A DNA stretch of 39,462 nucleotides from JAUIBE01 sp035267185 (lineage in GTDB: Bacteria; Pseudomonadota; Gammaproteobacteria; Xanthomonadales; SZUA-36): positions 1 to 39,462 of the forward strand of contig DATFLY010000153.1 of the NCBI GenBank assembly GCA_035267185.1. Reading direction: 5' to 3'. The notes under the pieces were generated by a model. That model was not told where the DNA came from, made no database searches, and saw only the letters and a list, made by a program, of their open reading frames with translations. A program made the position numbers and the translations under genes. The stretch's first letter is position 1, and each line of letters begins with the position of its first letter. This document shows positions 18,001 through 26,100 of this stretch, piece by piece.

Positions 18001-19119
18001 ATTGAAACTGGTGAGTTGGCCTTGAACGAAGTACTGAGTGACCCTGTCGATCCCTCGAGTTCCAGCTTTGGTGCCGCCCTTGCGATTGAAGATGGCAAGC
18101 TGGTGGTGGGTGCCCCAGACCTGACTGGTGTCACATCAGATGTCCAGTCTAACAAGATCCGGGGTGGCAAGCCCCAGAATGGTTCTGGCGGATCAGGCGC
18201 TGTTCACACCTTTGGATTTAAAAACCGGCTTCGTGACCGGGTGGAAACTGGTTATTTGTTCACACGCCTGGCCGATGGCCGTGAAGGATACGGACGGTCA
18301 CTGGATATTGACAACGGCCGTATCGTGATTGGTGCGCCTGAGACGGACAACAACCGCGGCGATTTTGAGTCAGCGCCTGATGTGGTGTATTCCCATGAAT
18401 TATCCGGGCTCTGGTATGACCCGGAGCTTGATGGTGAAGGGTTTAATGTTCTGGTGTCTGATAACACCATGGTGATCTATTTCTACGGCTATGACACCGA
18501 AGGAGAAAGGCTTTGGCTGATTGGAACAGTCAGTGGCACCTTCCGCTTTGGCGAAGACATCTATGTCGATATGTTCAAGGCCATTGACGGTGATTTTGGG
18601 GATCCTGTGCCCTCTGATGAGTCGCTGGTCAAGTGGGGCCTGCTTTCGATGACCTATGGATCACTGGATTCCGCCACGTTTATTCTCAATGGCTTCGATG
18701 GTACGAAAATATCGAAAGCCGTTTTCCTGCTGGATGCCGAGTCCAATGCAGCGCTCTATTCCGGGCTCTGGTATGACGCCTCCCGTGACGGTGAAGGCTA
18801 CAACGTCATCTCAGGCCTGCCCGGCACCATCATTTACTACTACGGATCAACCGATAACGGCCAACGCCTGTGGCTGATCTCTGATCTGCTTTCAGACAAC
18901 ATCTCCGATGGCACTACCCTTTCAGGCACCATGTATGAGGCCCAGGGGGGTGATTTTTATCATCCGCTTCCGTCCAATGAAGCACTCAGGAGCTGGGGCA
19001 CCATCAATGCCCGGTTCACAGATTGTGACAAGGGTAACTTCACCCTTACCGGCAATGATGGTTCTCTATCAGAGAATGTGGTTAAACTGGCTGGGTTGGC
19101 AGGAGCAGAATGCAACTAG
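15097..19119 (+). CDS. Giant secreted propeller protein P2
   Basis: The product is 1340 residues from the ATG at 15097, chosen because GGAGAG at 15084-15089 is 7 bases upstream; an in-frame ATG at 15082 is possible. The signal peptide ends near TGALA. It lacks the N-terminal beta domain of P1 and begins directly with the NHL-like propeller region (about 50-720, e.g. LDVDSQGRVYFSD, APDGTIYFADYN). The FG-GAP-like region (about 730-1095) and two WYDP modules (about 1102-1218 and 1220-1340) follow. The C-terminal 600 residues are nearly the same as in P1, while the propeller half has diverged strongly. That suggests different ligands on a shared scaffold, or gene conversion of the 3' half. Secreted; function unknown. 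Confidence 0.85.
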   Translation: MRGFNSLKTRTLVTILNAIVISSSVSTGALASSDDIEGSQTLSVVDDPSPGHMSLVAGSAAGWDGGPALIAPTFGLARSTLDVDSQGRVYFSDTYNLGSQQSTSQPGFTNVIRRIETDGRISTYYQSSTVIVDFKILFDSIYLFETGSDSIQRILPGANSTNHWVTFTPPGGWIFFGSGVGEIEVSPNNTTFVTYSAGFDESFQIFSIDKQSGEVSLVAGTGGFVDPELPPENSYGIPATEASNISFGEIKLDEQSDSLIVTTNHGIARIDGESGIITLLFAPSDPFNINGIDVTPSGDIVFTYGGQILRYLRDSDEVETLAGSAFGGQDIGGGPAQDVSLDPLALAMAPDESIYFANFGTPPTVRVFDPEQAFVSTVAGSPGFLQCASPTGSSLPSLATIKLDAFGRIHMQTLEAVLTVDPSLDAIYTSAGVLQRAGQTSDGAPAFGNPIDIDFQALTAAPDGTIYFADYNPFNDSLPIRRVDSETGILSTLAQGVFDILVYANGFVYAIQFTGGGFNDGSLVRIDAQTGTKEQIFALGDFSGDPLVVGETVDNRGWRPVTFDIDNDGNIYVYLERFVTHDSGNVLVGIYKIDAQTKVLSEISALDPQEYTINYSPSRGIGFAVDDDRGFLYYNNLYDRNAGEYIPVTRVNLQTGEQFAITLPNLSLSNELAIFGIESLSPSGLDISSNGELFLATRLRKNSGWSVVKITMGGALDNSTIPGDIVSGANVGRASARRDNWLAIGAPNVPGSGSNTGEVLVYQDNDCRPILRDRLKPPSGQSANRFGSRVTFADDKLVIGTSDESGSGSSSFKLGAYSLDSQGQNWSLSDDLSSDLSDVSGASDSNLVSDGRYFAVSTPQANGGEGEVVVFDARNLGNPRSVGPASGSLSSFGKSLALDGDRLAVGADSGSSTAVVQDFTRQGSQYVLNATTEGPANVSDYAAALAMEDDTLFVGAPDGSGGMVFDYTIETGELALNEVLSDPVDPSSSSFGAALAIEDGKLVVGAPDLTGVTSDVQSNKIRGGKPQNGSGGSGAVHTFGFKNRLRDRVETGYLFTRLADGREGYGRSLDIDNGRIVIGAPETDNNRGDFESAPDVVYSHELSGLWYDPELDGEGFNVLVSDNTMVIYFYGYDTEGERLWLIGTVSGTFRFGEDIYVDMFKAIDGDFGDPVPSDESLVKWGLLSMTYGSLDSATFILNGFDGTKISKAVFLLDAESNAALYSGLWYDASRDGEGYNVISGLPGTIIYYYGSTDNGQRLWLISDLLSDNISDGTTLSGTMYEAQGGDFYHPLPSNEALRSWGTINARFTDCDKGNFTLTGNDGSLSENVVKLAGLAGAECN
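17290..19113 (+). repeat. Direct repeat copy 2 (3' half of P2)
   Basis: Partner of 13150-14970. Similarity begins sharply near the codons for NWLAIGAPN and continues almost to the stop. The 5' halves of the two genes are not alignable by eye at DNA level. Confidence 0.75.
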
Positions 19120-19140
19120 AAAAATACAAAGTGCCAGGTT

Positions 19141-19872
19141 GTGAATAATAGAGTCAGAAGACACACAGTCGTCCGCGGTGACACGTTATGGGGAATTGCC
19201 CGTCAATACGGGGTTCGCCACTGGCCGAACATCTTCCTGGCTGATTGCAATACAGATTTCATTCAGCTTCGCTCTGATCCCAGCCACATTCGTCCGGGCG
19301 ATGTGATCGGCATCCCGCCGAGTGATGAAATCGCCCCGATGGAGGCACGTCCCAACCAGGTTCACCGCGATTTCCCGATTTTCTGGCCCCAGGCCACAAG
19401 CCACACCTGCTGGCGTGCATGCGGTTTCATGGTTTGGGCAAGAAAGCATCGAATCAGCAACACGGCAACCGCTCAAACAAGATTTACCCGCATTTTGGGC
19501 AGCCACTACAATAATCTCACGGGCGGTCTGCCATGGACTCTGGCAAGGGAAGTCTATGTATCCAGGCTGGGCCTTCGCGAACATACAATTTCCTGCATCA
19601 ACGACATCAACAGGACAGTGGCCGTTCATGGCCCGGCAATTATTGCCTTCCATGACAGCGCCTCAGGCCACGCCGTGATCATCGCCGGCTATGACATCAT
19701 GCACGGAGACTGGATCATAGTTGACCCCCTTTCCGGCAGTGTGACCAATTTAGATTTCGCAGACTCAAGCCGGGACACTCATCAACCTGGCACTGGAACC
19801 TGGGATGGACTGTCGCGTACCAGGGGGTTCTTCGAAGGCAGTAATATTCAACCAACCGTCTATACAGCCTGA
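19141..19872 (+). CDS. LysM + papain-like cysteine peptidase
   Basis: The 243-residue product starts at GTG, 22 bp after the P2 stop, with only a weak AGG as RBS. Residues 7-59 form a LysM-type domain (HTVVRGDTLWGIARQYG ... IRPGDVIGIP), which normally binds peptidoglycan or chitin glycans. Residues about 78-200 match a papain-like (C39/AvrRpt2-like) fold: oxyanion Gln84 and nucleophile Cys90 in QATSHTCW, His177 in SGHAVIIAGYD and Asp195 in VDPLSG. The triad looks complete. There is no signal peptide or membrane segment, which is odd for a LysM protein. Export by another route, or release on lysis, would be needed to meet its glycan. It is the only enzyme-like gene among the giant secreted proteins. 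Substrate unknown. Confidence 0.8.
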   Translation: MNNRVRRHTVVRGDTLWGIARQYGVRHWPNIFLADCNTDFIQLRSDPSHIRPGDVIGIPPSDEIAPMEARPNQVHRDFPIFWPQATSHTCWRACGFMVWARKHRISNTATAQTRFTRILGSHYNNLTGGLPWTLAREVYVSRLGLREHTISCINDINRTVAVHGPAIIAFHDSASGHAVIIAGYDIMHGDWIIVDPLSGSVTNLDFADSSRDTHQPGTGTWDGLSRTRGFFEGSNIQPTVYTA

Positions 19873-19956
19873 TACAGGTCAGGTTTGGTTACCTTTCGAT
19901 TCGTGTCAGTCAACGAAGCACCCGCCCAAAAAAGAGACTGCCTGTTTCCCGCGAAT

Positions 19957-22900
19957 CTACTCTGCTGGCAGTGACATGAAATTGGCCTCAACCGAGCGAC
20001 CGCACTCCATCACCACAAGGCAAAATGGCCCATCGGTCGCATCGCACCCGTCCCAGGATTCGAAAGCCGAGCCGGATCCAGCTGAAGCATCCATGAACAC
20101 CTGCGTACCAAAGGGATAAACCTCACTGCAGTCGTCGGGACAACTGATTCCACTCGGATCGCTATCCACGATGCCATTACCGTTGACGGTCACGTTAAGT
20201 GCACAGGAATCGTCATTGACATCAAATGTGACTGAGGGGCCTCCATACACGCCGCCGTGATCCCAGGAGGTGAATCGTGGTGCAATTTCCCAGAACCCAC
20301 CTGAGTCGGGTGTCACCTGGAAGATCAGCGTGTCCGGGGTTTGTCCGGTGAAAACTGTTGATCCCAGCAACGAGGCTGTAAAGCCGAATTCGCTGAGCTC
20401 CTGGAGCCGATAAACGTCCAGTTCGCCCGTCATTGCGAAATTGACCAGGCCGGGTCGACTCAGGGTAATGGCAAACTGCCGTGGATCACCCACACCACAG
20501 AGGTTCCCGCAACCCAGATCAACGATTTCGAGCACCGGTGAACCGCGAAGGGGAATTTCCGAGGGAGGAATCAGGACATCGACTGGCAAGCTGGGCACAT
20601 CAAATCCTAATGGGTCGAGCAGTGGTGAAGCATTGTCCACATCCTGCTGCGCAAATATCTCCAAGGACAAGAGGTGCTCGGGACCGCGGAAATCACGGTC
20701 GGCCATGTCGGCCGGGCCGTCGAATGAAACATCAAGCGGAAAGCCAAAGTCTGCCTGTATCAGGTTCATCTGCTCAAAGTCCGTTCGCGGTCCATCACCG
20801 TAAAGACCGATCCTGCTATTTAGTGACGGGGTCACATTGATGAGACTCTCCGGTGGCACACTGGCAAATGCGGTCGGGGAAAAGTTTGCCACCCTCGATC
20901 CGGTGAGCCCCGTGTCAAGACCCATTTCAAGCTCCTGTGTCGCAAACCAATACGTAAAGGTCGGCTCTATGCCCCATTCAAACCTGGCCAGTTGGTCAGG
21001 CGGTTCACTTACGATGGTAAATTGCACAGAGATATCCACAGGAAAGATCAATCCGCCGGAATACTGACCCCAAAGTGGTGTTGCCGGGGTTTGTAGAGTG
21101 AGATTAGCAACCTCGCAATCAATGGTAGACCGGAGCGGAGGTGAAGTTGGCAGATCAATGTCGAATTCACCGGTCAGACGCAGGCGGCCTTCGACTCGTG
21201 AATCGCTCGATGGGACGCCATTGACGATCCTGTAAACGCGCGAAAGGGCCTGGCCCGGCTGATCAACTGACACGTTCCACGAGTAATCTCCGATTGATAT
21301 GGGATCGCCATTGATGAAACAACTGGCGGTTGCGCCCTGGATCAGGTTGCTGAATTCTGAAGTGCCGGTCTGTTGCAGTGTCGAAGTGGACTTTTCAACC
21401 TGATTGATGCGCATATTTCCTGCCATTTGCGCAGATGATGTTGTTCCACCGCCTTCAAGTGCCAGGTTTGCCAGGACTTCAATCAGTTTGACACCCAATA
21501 ACTGAATTCGGACCCGGTCACTTTCCAGCTGAAGAGAATCCACCCTGCCGTACAAGCCATCCTCAACCCAGATATAGTGTTGCGGCTGGAGGGCATCAGC
21601 GACCGGACTTCTTTCCAGAACGACCTCTCCTATTTGCCCTGCCAGTGGTGTATTTCCGGAAATGACGTCGTCAACCGGGATCACGAACGCATTCGGTTGA
21701 AAATCGACAACCTGGATTTCGGCTTCCTCGACACTATTGGTTATGGGGTCGAAAAAGGTTGCCCTGGTTGCAGATATGCTGTTTGTTTCGGATTCGAGCT
21801 CAACCAGACCATTATTGGATGAATTGATGCTCGCAATGTTCTCGTCCTGAATTTCAATACTCAATGCGCTTGATGTGGATAACCCACCCTGGGCATTGAA
21901 AACCTCTGCCTCGACCACACGGATTTCTCCAAGCGAATCAAAAGTCACCATGGGCTGGCTGAGTTCGACGGTTCCGGGCGATGCACAGAGCGATTCGGCC
22001 GCCTGGGCGAGTTGTACGACAGAAACCTGTTTGGTTCCGTCAGTTCCATTGAGTCTGGCTTCTGCTGTTGTGCAATCCTTGAACAACAGAGTCATTGTTC
22101 CCCAGACATTGGTAGAAGCACTGGAAGCGTTGTAGAAACTGCCGCCGGAACCGGTCTTCAGATTGAAAGTTAATTCCAGACCAGGAAGAATCGGTCCAAA
22201 GTAAGGCACCTCGCTCAACAGCCACAGTGGATTTCCCAGTCCGTTATAGCCGTAGAAGAAGATCACAAGTCCGGAATTTGCGACATGAACGTTGAAGCCG
22301 TCACCAGGCTCGCCGGGCCGAAACCAGTTACCGGAAAGGCCGGCGATGGTCTCAAAAGCCCTTGGAGATTCACGAACACACCCTGGTCCGGGAATATCAA
22401 TCAGCTGCACCGCGTTGGTGACTCGTGGCGCCTGCCCATTTGGTGTCAAAGTAAAGACAGCTGTTCCGCAGCCGGTTGACGCAAAGTCGAGCCTGCCCCA
22501 TTCAAGCGGTTGATAATTTCCGGCGCCGCTGAAACCACTGCCGGTTGAACGAAACATTGGTTGATTGGTAAAACCGCTGGCGTCTGAAGGAATGATAAGG
22601 TCTGAAATCAACCAGAGGCGATTGCCGCCAAGGTCATAGCCGTAGAACCAGACCACGATTCCAGGTGGATTATTGCCCCGATCCACAACGAAGAAATCGA
22701 ATCCGTCACCCTGATTGCCCGGATCAAAGTAATGTCCTGAAAGGAAAGCGATTTCCGCGAGTGAAGGAGAACCTCCTTCAGGCTGGGAATCCTCATCCGG
22801 AACCATTGCTTCCTCGAGAGCCTGACCACTCAGATCTGCCTGAAAGAAGCGGAAGGTTTGTGCAGCGGGAACATTCCCGGTCTCGCCCGCGGAATTGAAA

Positions 22901-23034
22901 ATCACACTGCCATCAATGCCGGCCTCAAAAATAGTCGCCGGGCCTGCAGAGGGATCTGCGGATTGCGCCGTTCCAGACGCAACCAGGTGAGAAGAAACCA
23001 GCATCAACGCTACCAGGAAAATTCCGTTTCTCAT
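19957..23034 (-). CDS. Giant secreted protein P3, WYDP and bacterial-repeat domains
   Basis: The 1025-residue product has a signal peptide ending near GTAQS. Two WYDP modules come first (about 98-215: SGHYFDPGNQGDGF...WFYGYD; about 232-355: SGNWFRPGEPGDGF...FFYGYN). A Big-like domain follows (about 360-460), then a long beta region, and a C-terminal bacterial-repeat domain (about 940-1020: NVTVNGNGIVDSDPSGISC ... W-x-G-C-D ... R-S-V-E-A-N-F) with paired cysteines. RBS GGAGGA lies just before ATG, directly after a 7-bp stem-loop. It is on the minus strand downstream of the P4 gene with a 92-bp gap, and convergent with the peptidase gene. Probably extracellular or surface-bound; function unknown. 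Confidence 0.8.
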   Translation of the reverse strand: MRNGIFLVALMLVSSHLVASGTAQSADPSAGPATIFEAGIDGSVIFNSAGETGNVPAAQTFRFFQADLSGQALEEAMVPDEDSQPEGGSPSLAEIAFLSGHYFDPGNQGDGFDFFVVDRGNNPPGIVVWFYGYDLGGNRLWLISDLIIPSDASGFTNQPMFRSTGSGFSGAGNYQPLEWGRLDFASTGCGTAVFTLTPNGQAPRVTNAVQLIDIPGPGCVRESPRAFETIAGLSGNWFRPGEPGDGFNVHVANSGLVIFFYGYNGLGNPLWLLSEVPYFGPILPGLELTFNLKTGSGGSFYNASSASTNVWGTMTLLFKDCTTAEARLNGTDGTKQVSVVQLAQAAESLCASPGTVELSQPMVTFDSLGEIRVVEAEVFNAQGGLSTSSALSIEIQDENIASINSSNNGLVELESETNSISATRATFFDPITNSVEEAEIQVVDFQPNAFVIPVDDVISGNTPLAGQIGEVVLERSPVADALQPQHYIWVEDGLYGRVDSLQLESDRVRIQLLGVKLIEVLANLALEGGGTTSSAQMAGNMRINQVEKSTSTLQQTGTSEFSNLIQGATASCFINGDPISIGDYSWNVSVDQPGQALSRVYRIVNGVPSSDSRVEGRLRLTGEFDIDLPTSPPLRSTIDCEVANLTLQTPATPLWGQYSGGLIFPVDISVQFTIVSEPPDQLARFEWGIEPTFTYWFATQELEMGLDTGLTGSRVANFSPTAFASVPPESLINVTPSLNSRIGLYGDGPRTDFEQMNLIQADFGFPLDVSFDGPADMADRDFRGPEHLLSLEIFAQQDVDNASPLLDPLGFDVPSLPVDVLIPPSEIPLRGSPVLEIVDLGCGNLCGVGDPRQFAITLSRPGLVNFAMTGELDVYRLQELSEFGFTASLLGSTVFTGQTPDTLIFQVTPDSGGFWEIAPRFTSWDHGGVYGGPSVTFDVNDDSCALNVTVNGNGIVDSDPSGISCPDDCSEVYPFGTQVFMDASAGSGSAFESWDGCDATDGPFCLVVMECGRSVEANFMSLPAE

Positions 23035-23044
23035 ACTTCCTCCG

Positions 23045-23064
23045 TGAGAGAATCCAATCTCTCA
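23045..23064 (-). promoter_or_regulatory. Stem-loop touching the P3 Shine-Dalgarno
   Basis: TGAGAGA and TCTCTCA form a perfect 7-bp stem with a 6-base loop. On the transcript the stem ends right at the GGAGGA of the gene starting at 23034, so it could shield the RBS or protect a 5' end. It is also possible that it is chance. Confidence 0.45.
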
Positions 23065-23126
23065 ATTTAGTGCATCACATGGTCACCGCACCATTCCAAT
23101 CATCAGACCCAGGTGACAGATACCGG

Positions 23127-26100
23127 TCAGTCAAGACACGGGTCTGCTTCCGGCCGAACGTCAAATGTGAATACTTCTGACCATTCGCGGGCGAGCTTGT
23201 GCACTCCAAGCAGAGGCTTAAAGCGCCATTGCCACCCAAGCCGTCGGCTGTTTTCTATTTGGTCAACAATGGGCTTTCTCAGGAAACTTTCCTGGGTCAG
23301 TTCCTCGAAGCCACGGTCCGGGCGTTCATTGTTTGGTCCCAGCGGGTTGTCAGGACTAAAGACCTGCACAGCATACAAATTGGCACCTTCAACATCGGGC
23401 CAGTCAAATTCCCAATTGGTACCGCCTGCCTGGTCGCACAGGTTTGCAAGCTCAGTGCTGTTTGGTGGCAAAAAGGCTTCCGTGTCCGATTGACCACCGG
23501 ATTTAGCCACCTCGCAGATGGGTACCGAATCCAGGCCGATACGCTGAATCGGGATACTGCCAGCGCGGCCGATTGAAGGAATATTGTATTCAACCATGCC
23601 ATCGTTACAATTCTCAAATGTCAGGGTCATGCTGCCATCGGTTACCTGAGTCGGCATCGGCGATCCCGAATCAAACACACCGCCGGAAGTGATTTCGATA
23701 TCCAGCTCTGCAACATCACCTGAAAAATCTCCGAACGCCGTCATCCAGCGATGACCCGGCTCCGCAAGATTGGCTGGCGTTCCGTTGGGAGGCCGGCTGG
23801 TGTCGTATGTAAACCAGGCCAGGAACAACTGTGATGAATCCGGAAATACGTTGACAAAGAAACCCTGCCCACTGGTATCCGGGTTAAACCAGGCATCATT
23901 CAATGCCGGATTGATGCCCAGGGAGGTGGGGAGATTTTCGTTCAGGACCTGCTCAGGAGGCAGCCCGCCCGCCAGGACTTGCGAATTGTTGCCTGCTTTA
24001 GTCAGGCTCGAATCAGCTCGTGCGGGGACGGCGTTGATCAGATCCTCGCACTCCTGCGAGTTATCCAGGGCAATACGTTGAATCGGAATCACACCTGACC
24101 GGCCTATGGAGGGGATCGTGTAGGACAAAGAACCATTGTTGCAATCACTGAACGCAATCTCGATCGTGCCGTCCATTGACTGGGATGGTATCGGGGGTAC
24201 GTTGTCAAATACACCGCCTCGGGTCAGTTCGATATCGAGTTCTGCAATACCCTGGTCGAAGGTGCCAAAAGCGGTTCGCCACCTGTGACCGGGGTCGCCC
24301 AAATCAGCGTTCACGTTTCCAGGCGGCCTGACCGTGTCGTAGGTAAACCAGGCGAGAAACAGCTGATTTGAATTCGGAAAGACATTGATAAAGAAACCCT
24401 GGCCAGTAGTAGCGGGGTTAAACCATGCATCATTGAGTCCAACATTGATTTCAATCGGATCCATGATGGCCTCGACGGTGAATTGATCGCTCATCGCACA
24501 GTTGTTGTCAATTTCGAGTTCCTGTTCATCAAAATCCGTGCAAACCCCAATGTAATAGTTGCCAGCCGTGCTTGGCATGCGCACAGACTTGCTGGCGGAA
24601 GCGTTGCCACCTGCCGGAAGGCCGTCAACATCGCTGTTTCCAAGTTCAATGGCATCATCTGTGAGCTGTGGCGTTTGCGACAGGATGTATCGGACCTTCG
24701 TGTCGTCTGATGGGCCACCGCCAACATTCCGTGTGACCGTGGATACAGTCAGGTTCTGTCCGGGTCTGGGCGAATTCGTGCTCAGGTCAGGCGTATCCAT
24801 CACAAAGTCAGGGGCAATCGGATCATTGCAGTCAACGGAGAGTTGATAACCACCCTCTGAGCCTTTAGCAAAGGTGGTAGGCCAGATGCGGTAATTGCCC
24901 GAGCTCTGGACTTCAAACTCCAGCCTGGAACCATCCGGCCCTTCAAAATTGTCACTTTCGGCCACCACGGTACCGTTGGGACGTGTCAGATACAGGTACC
25001 CATCAAGATCGCTCCAGGCAGCATCAACGCTCACAACGTCACCTGCCGACAGACTCAGGTTGAACCTGTCCGTCAGGAAACCGGCTCCGCGCGGACCCGT
25101 GTCACAGTCGCCGGAATCGAGTGCACCTTGCGTTTGCTGTCCACATGACAGGGTGGTGCTGCTGCATGAAGCGCCATTAGAAACCATCGCCAACGCACCG
25201 CCACCCACGGCCATCAGGGGTTGCGGTTGTCCCTGGACCTGAACTTGTGACTGTGACTCTGGTTCCGCACAGTTATTGTCCACCAGAGATTCGCCTTCGA
25301 CTGCAAATACGCAAGGACCAAAATAGAAATTCCCCGGCTCATCCGGAGCCGTGACGGTCATCTGGCGAGTGATGGAAGACCCCGGCGGGATCAGCTCGAC
25401 GTCTTCGATCTGAACGCCGGTATCGCGCAACGAGATCACGGGATTGGGTGACTGGCACATCGCCAGCTGGGTCGGGCTGGATGGAACGTCACCAACATTG
25501 AAAATTTCGTACTCGATTGTAATTTCGTCCCCGACACTGACGACAGGGTCACCGAGCAGGCGCGCAACGGTAACGATGTCAGGCGCTGTCGCTGAACCAC
25601 AACTGATATCCAGATCGAAATCTCCGGTCCGGCCACGAGCAAGGGTCGTCGGCCAGACGGTGTATTCGCCGCTTTCGGGAATAATCACCTCGATGTACGA
25701 ACTGAATTTGTCCGAAGGATCGGGAATATTATCGTTTTCGAGCACGATTTCCCCATTGGGGCCGGTAAGGTACAGGTAGCCATCGAAACTGGACCATTGT
25801 GCATCGATGGCCAGGGAGGTGCCGGCCACTGCATTGATCCGGAATTCCTCACTGAAAAAGCCGGCACCACGTGGGCCATCGGTGCAGTCACTGGTGGTCA
25901 GGCGACCGCTCGCCGAAGAACCACAACTCAAAGTGCTGAAGGAGCATGACGGATCATTGGCCACCTGGATTTCAACAGCGGTTGAACAATTGTTGGAAGT
26001 CGAAGATTCATCACTGACAGCATCCACGCAAGCGCCGATATAGTAGGTGCCTGGAGTGGTTGGCGCCACGGTGTTGCGGGTTGCGGACCGGCTGTTTCCT

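Noticed and set aside
19873..19956. Bidirectional terminator between the peptidase and P3 genes
   Set aside because: No inverted repeat with a T-run could be seen in the 84 bp.
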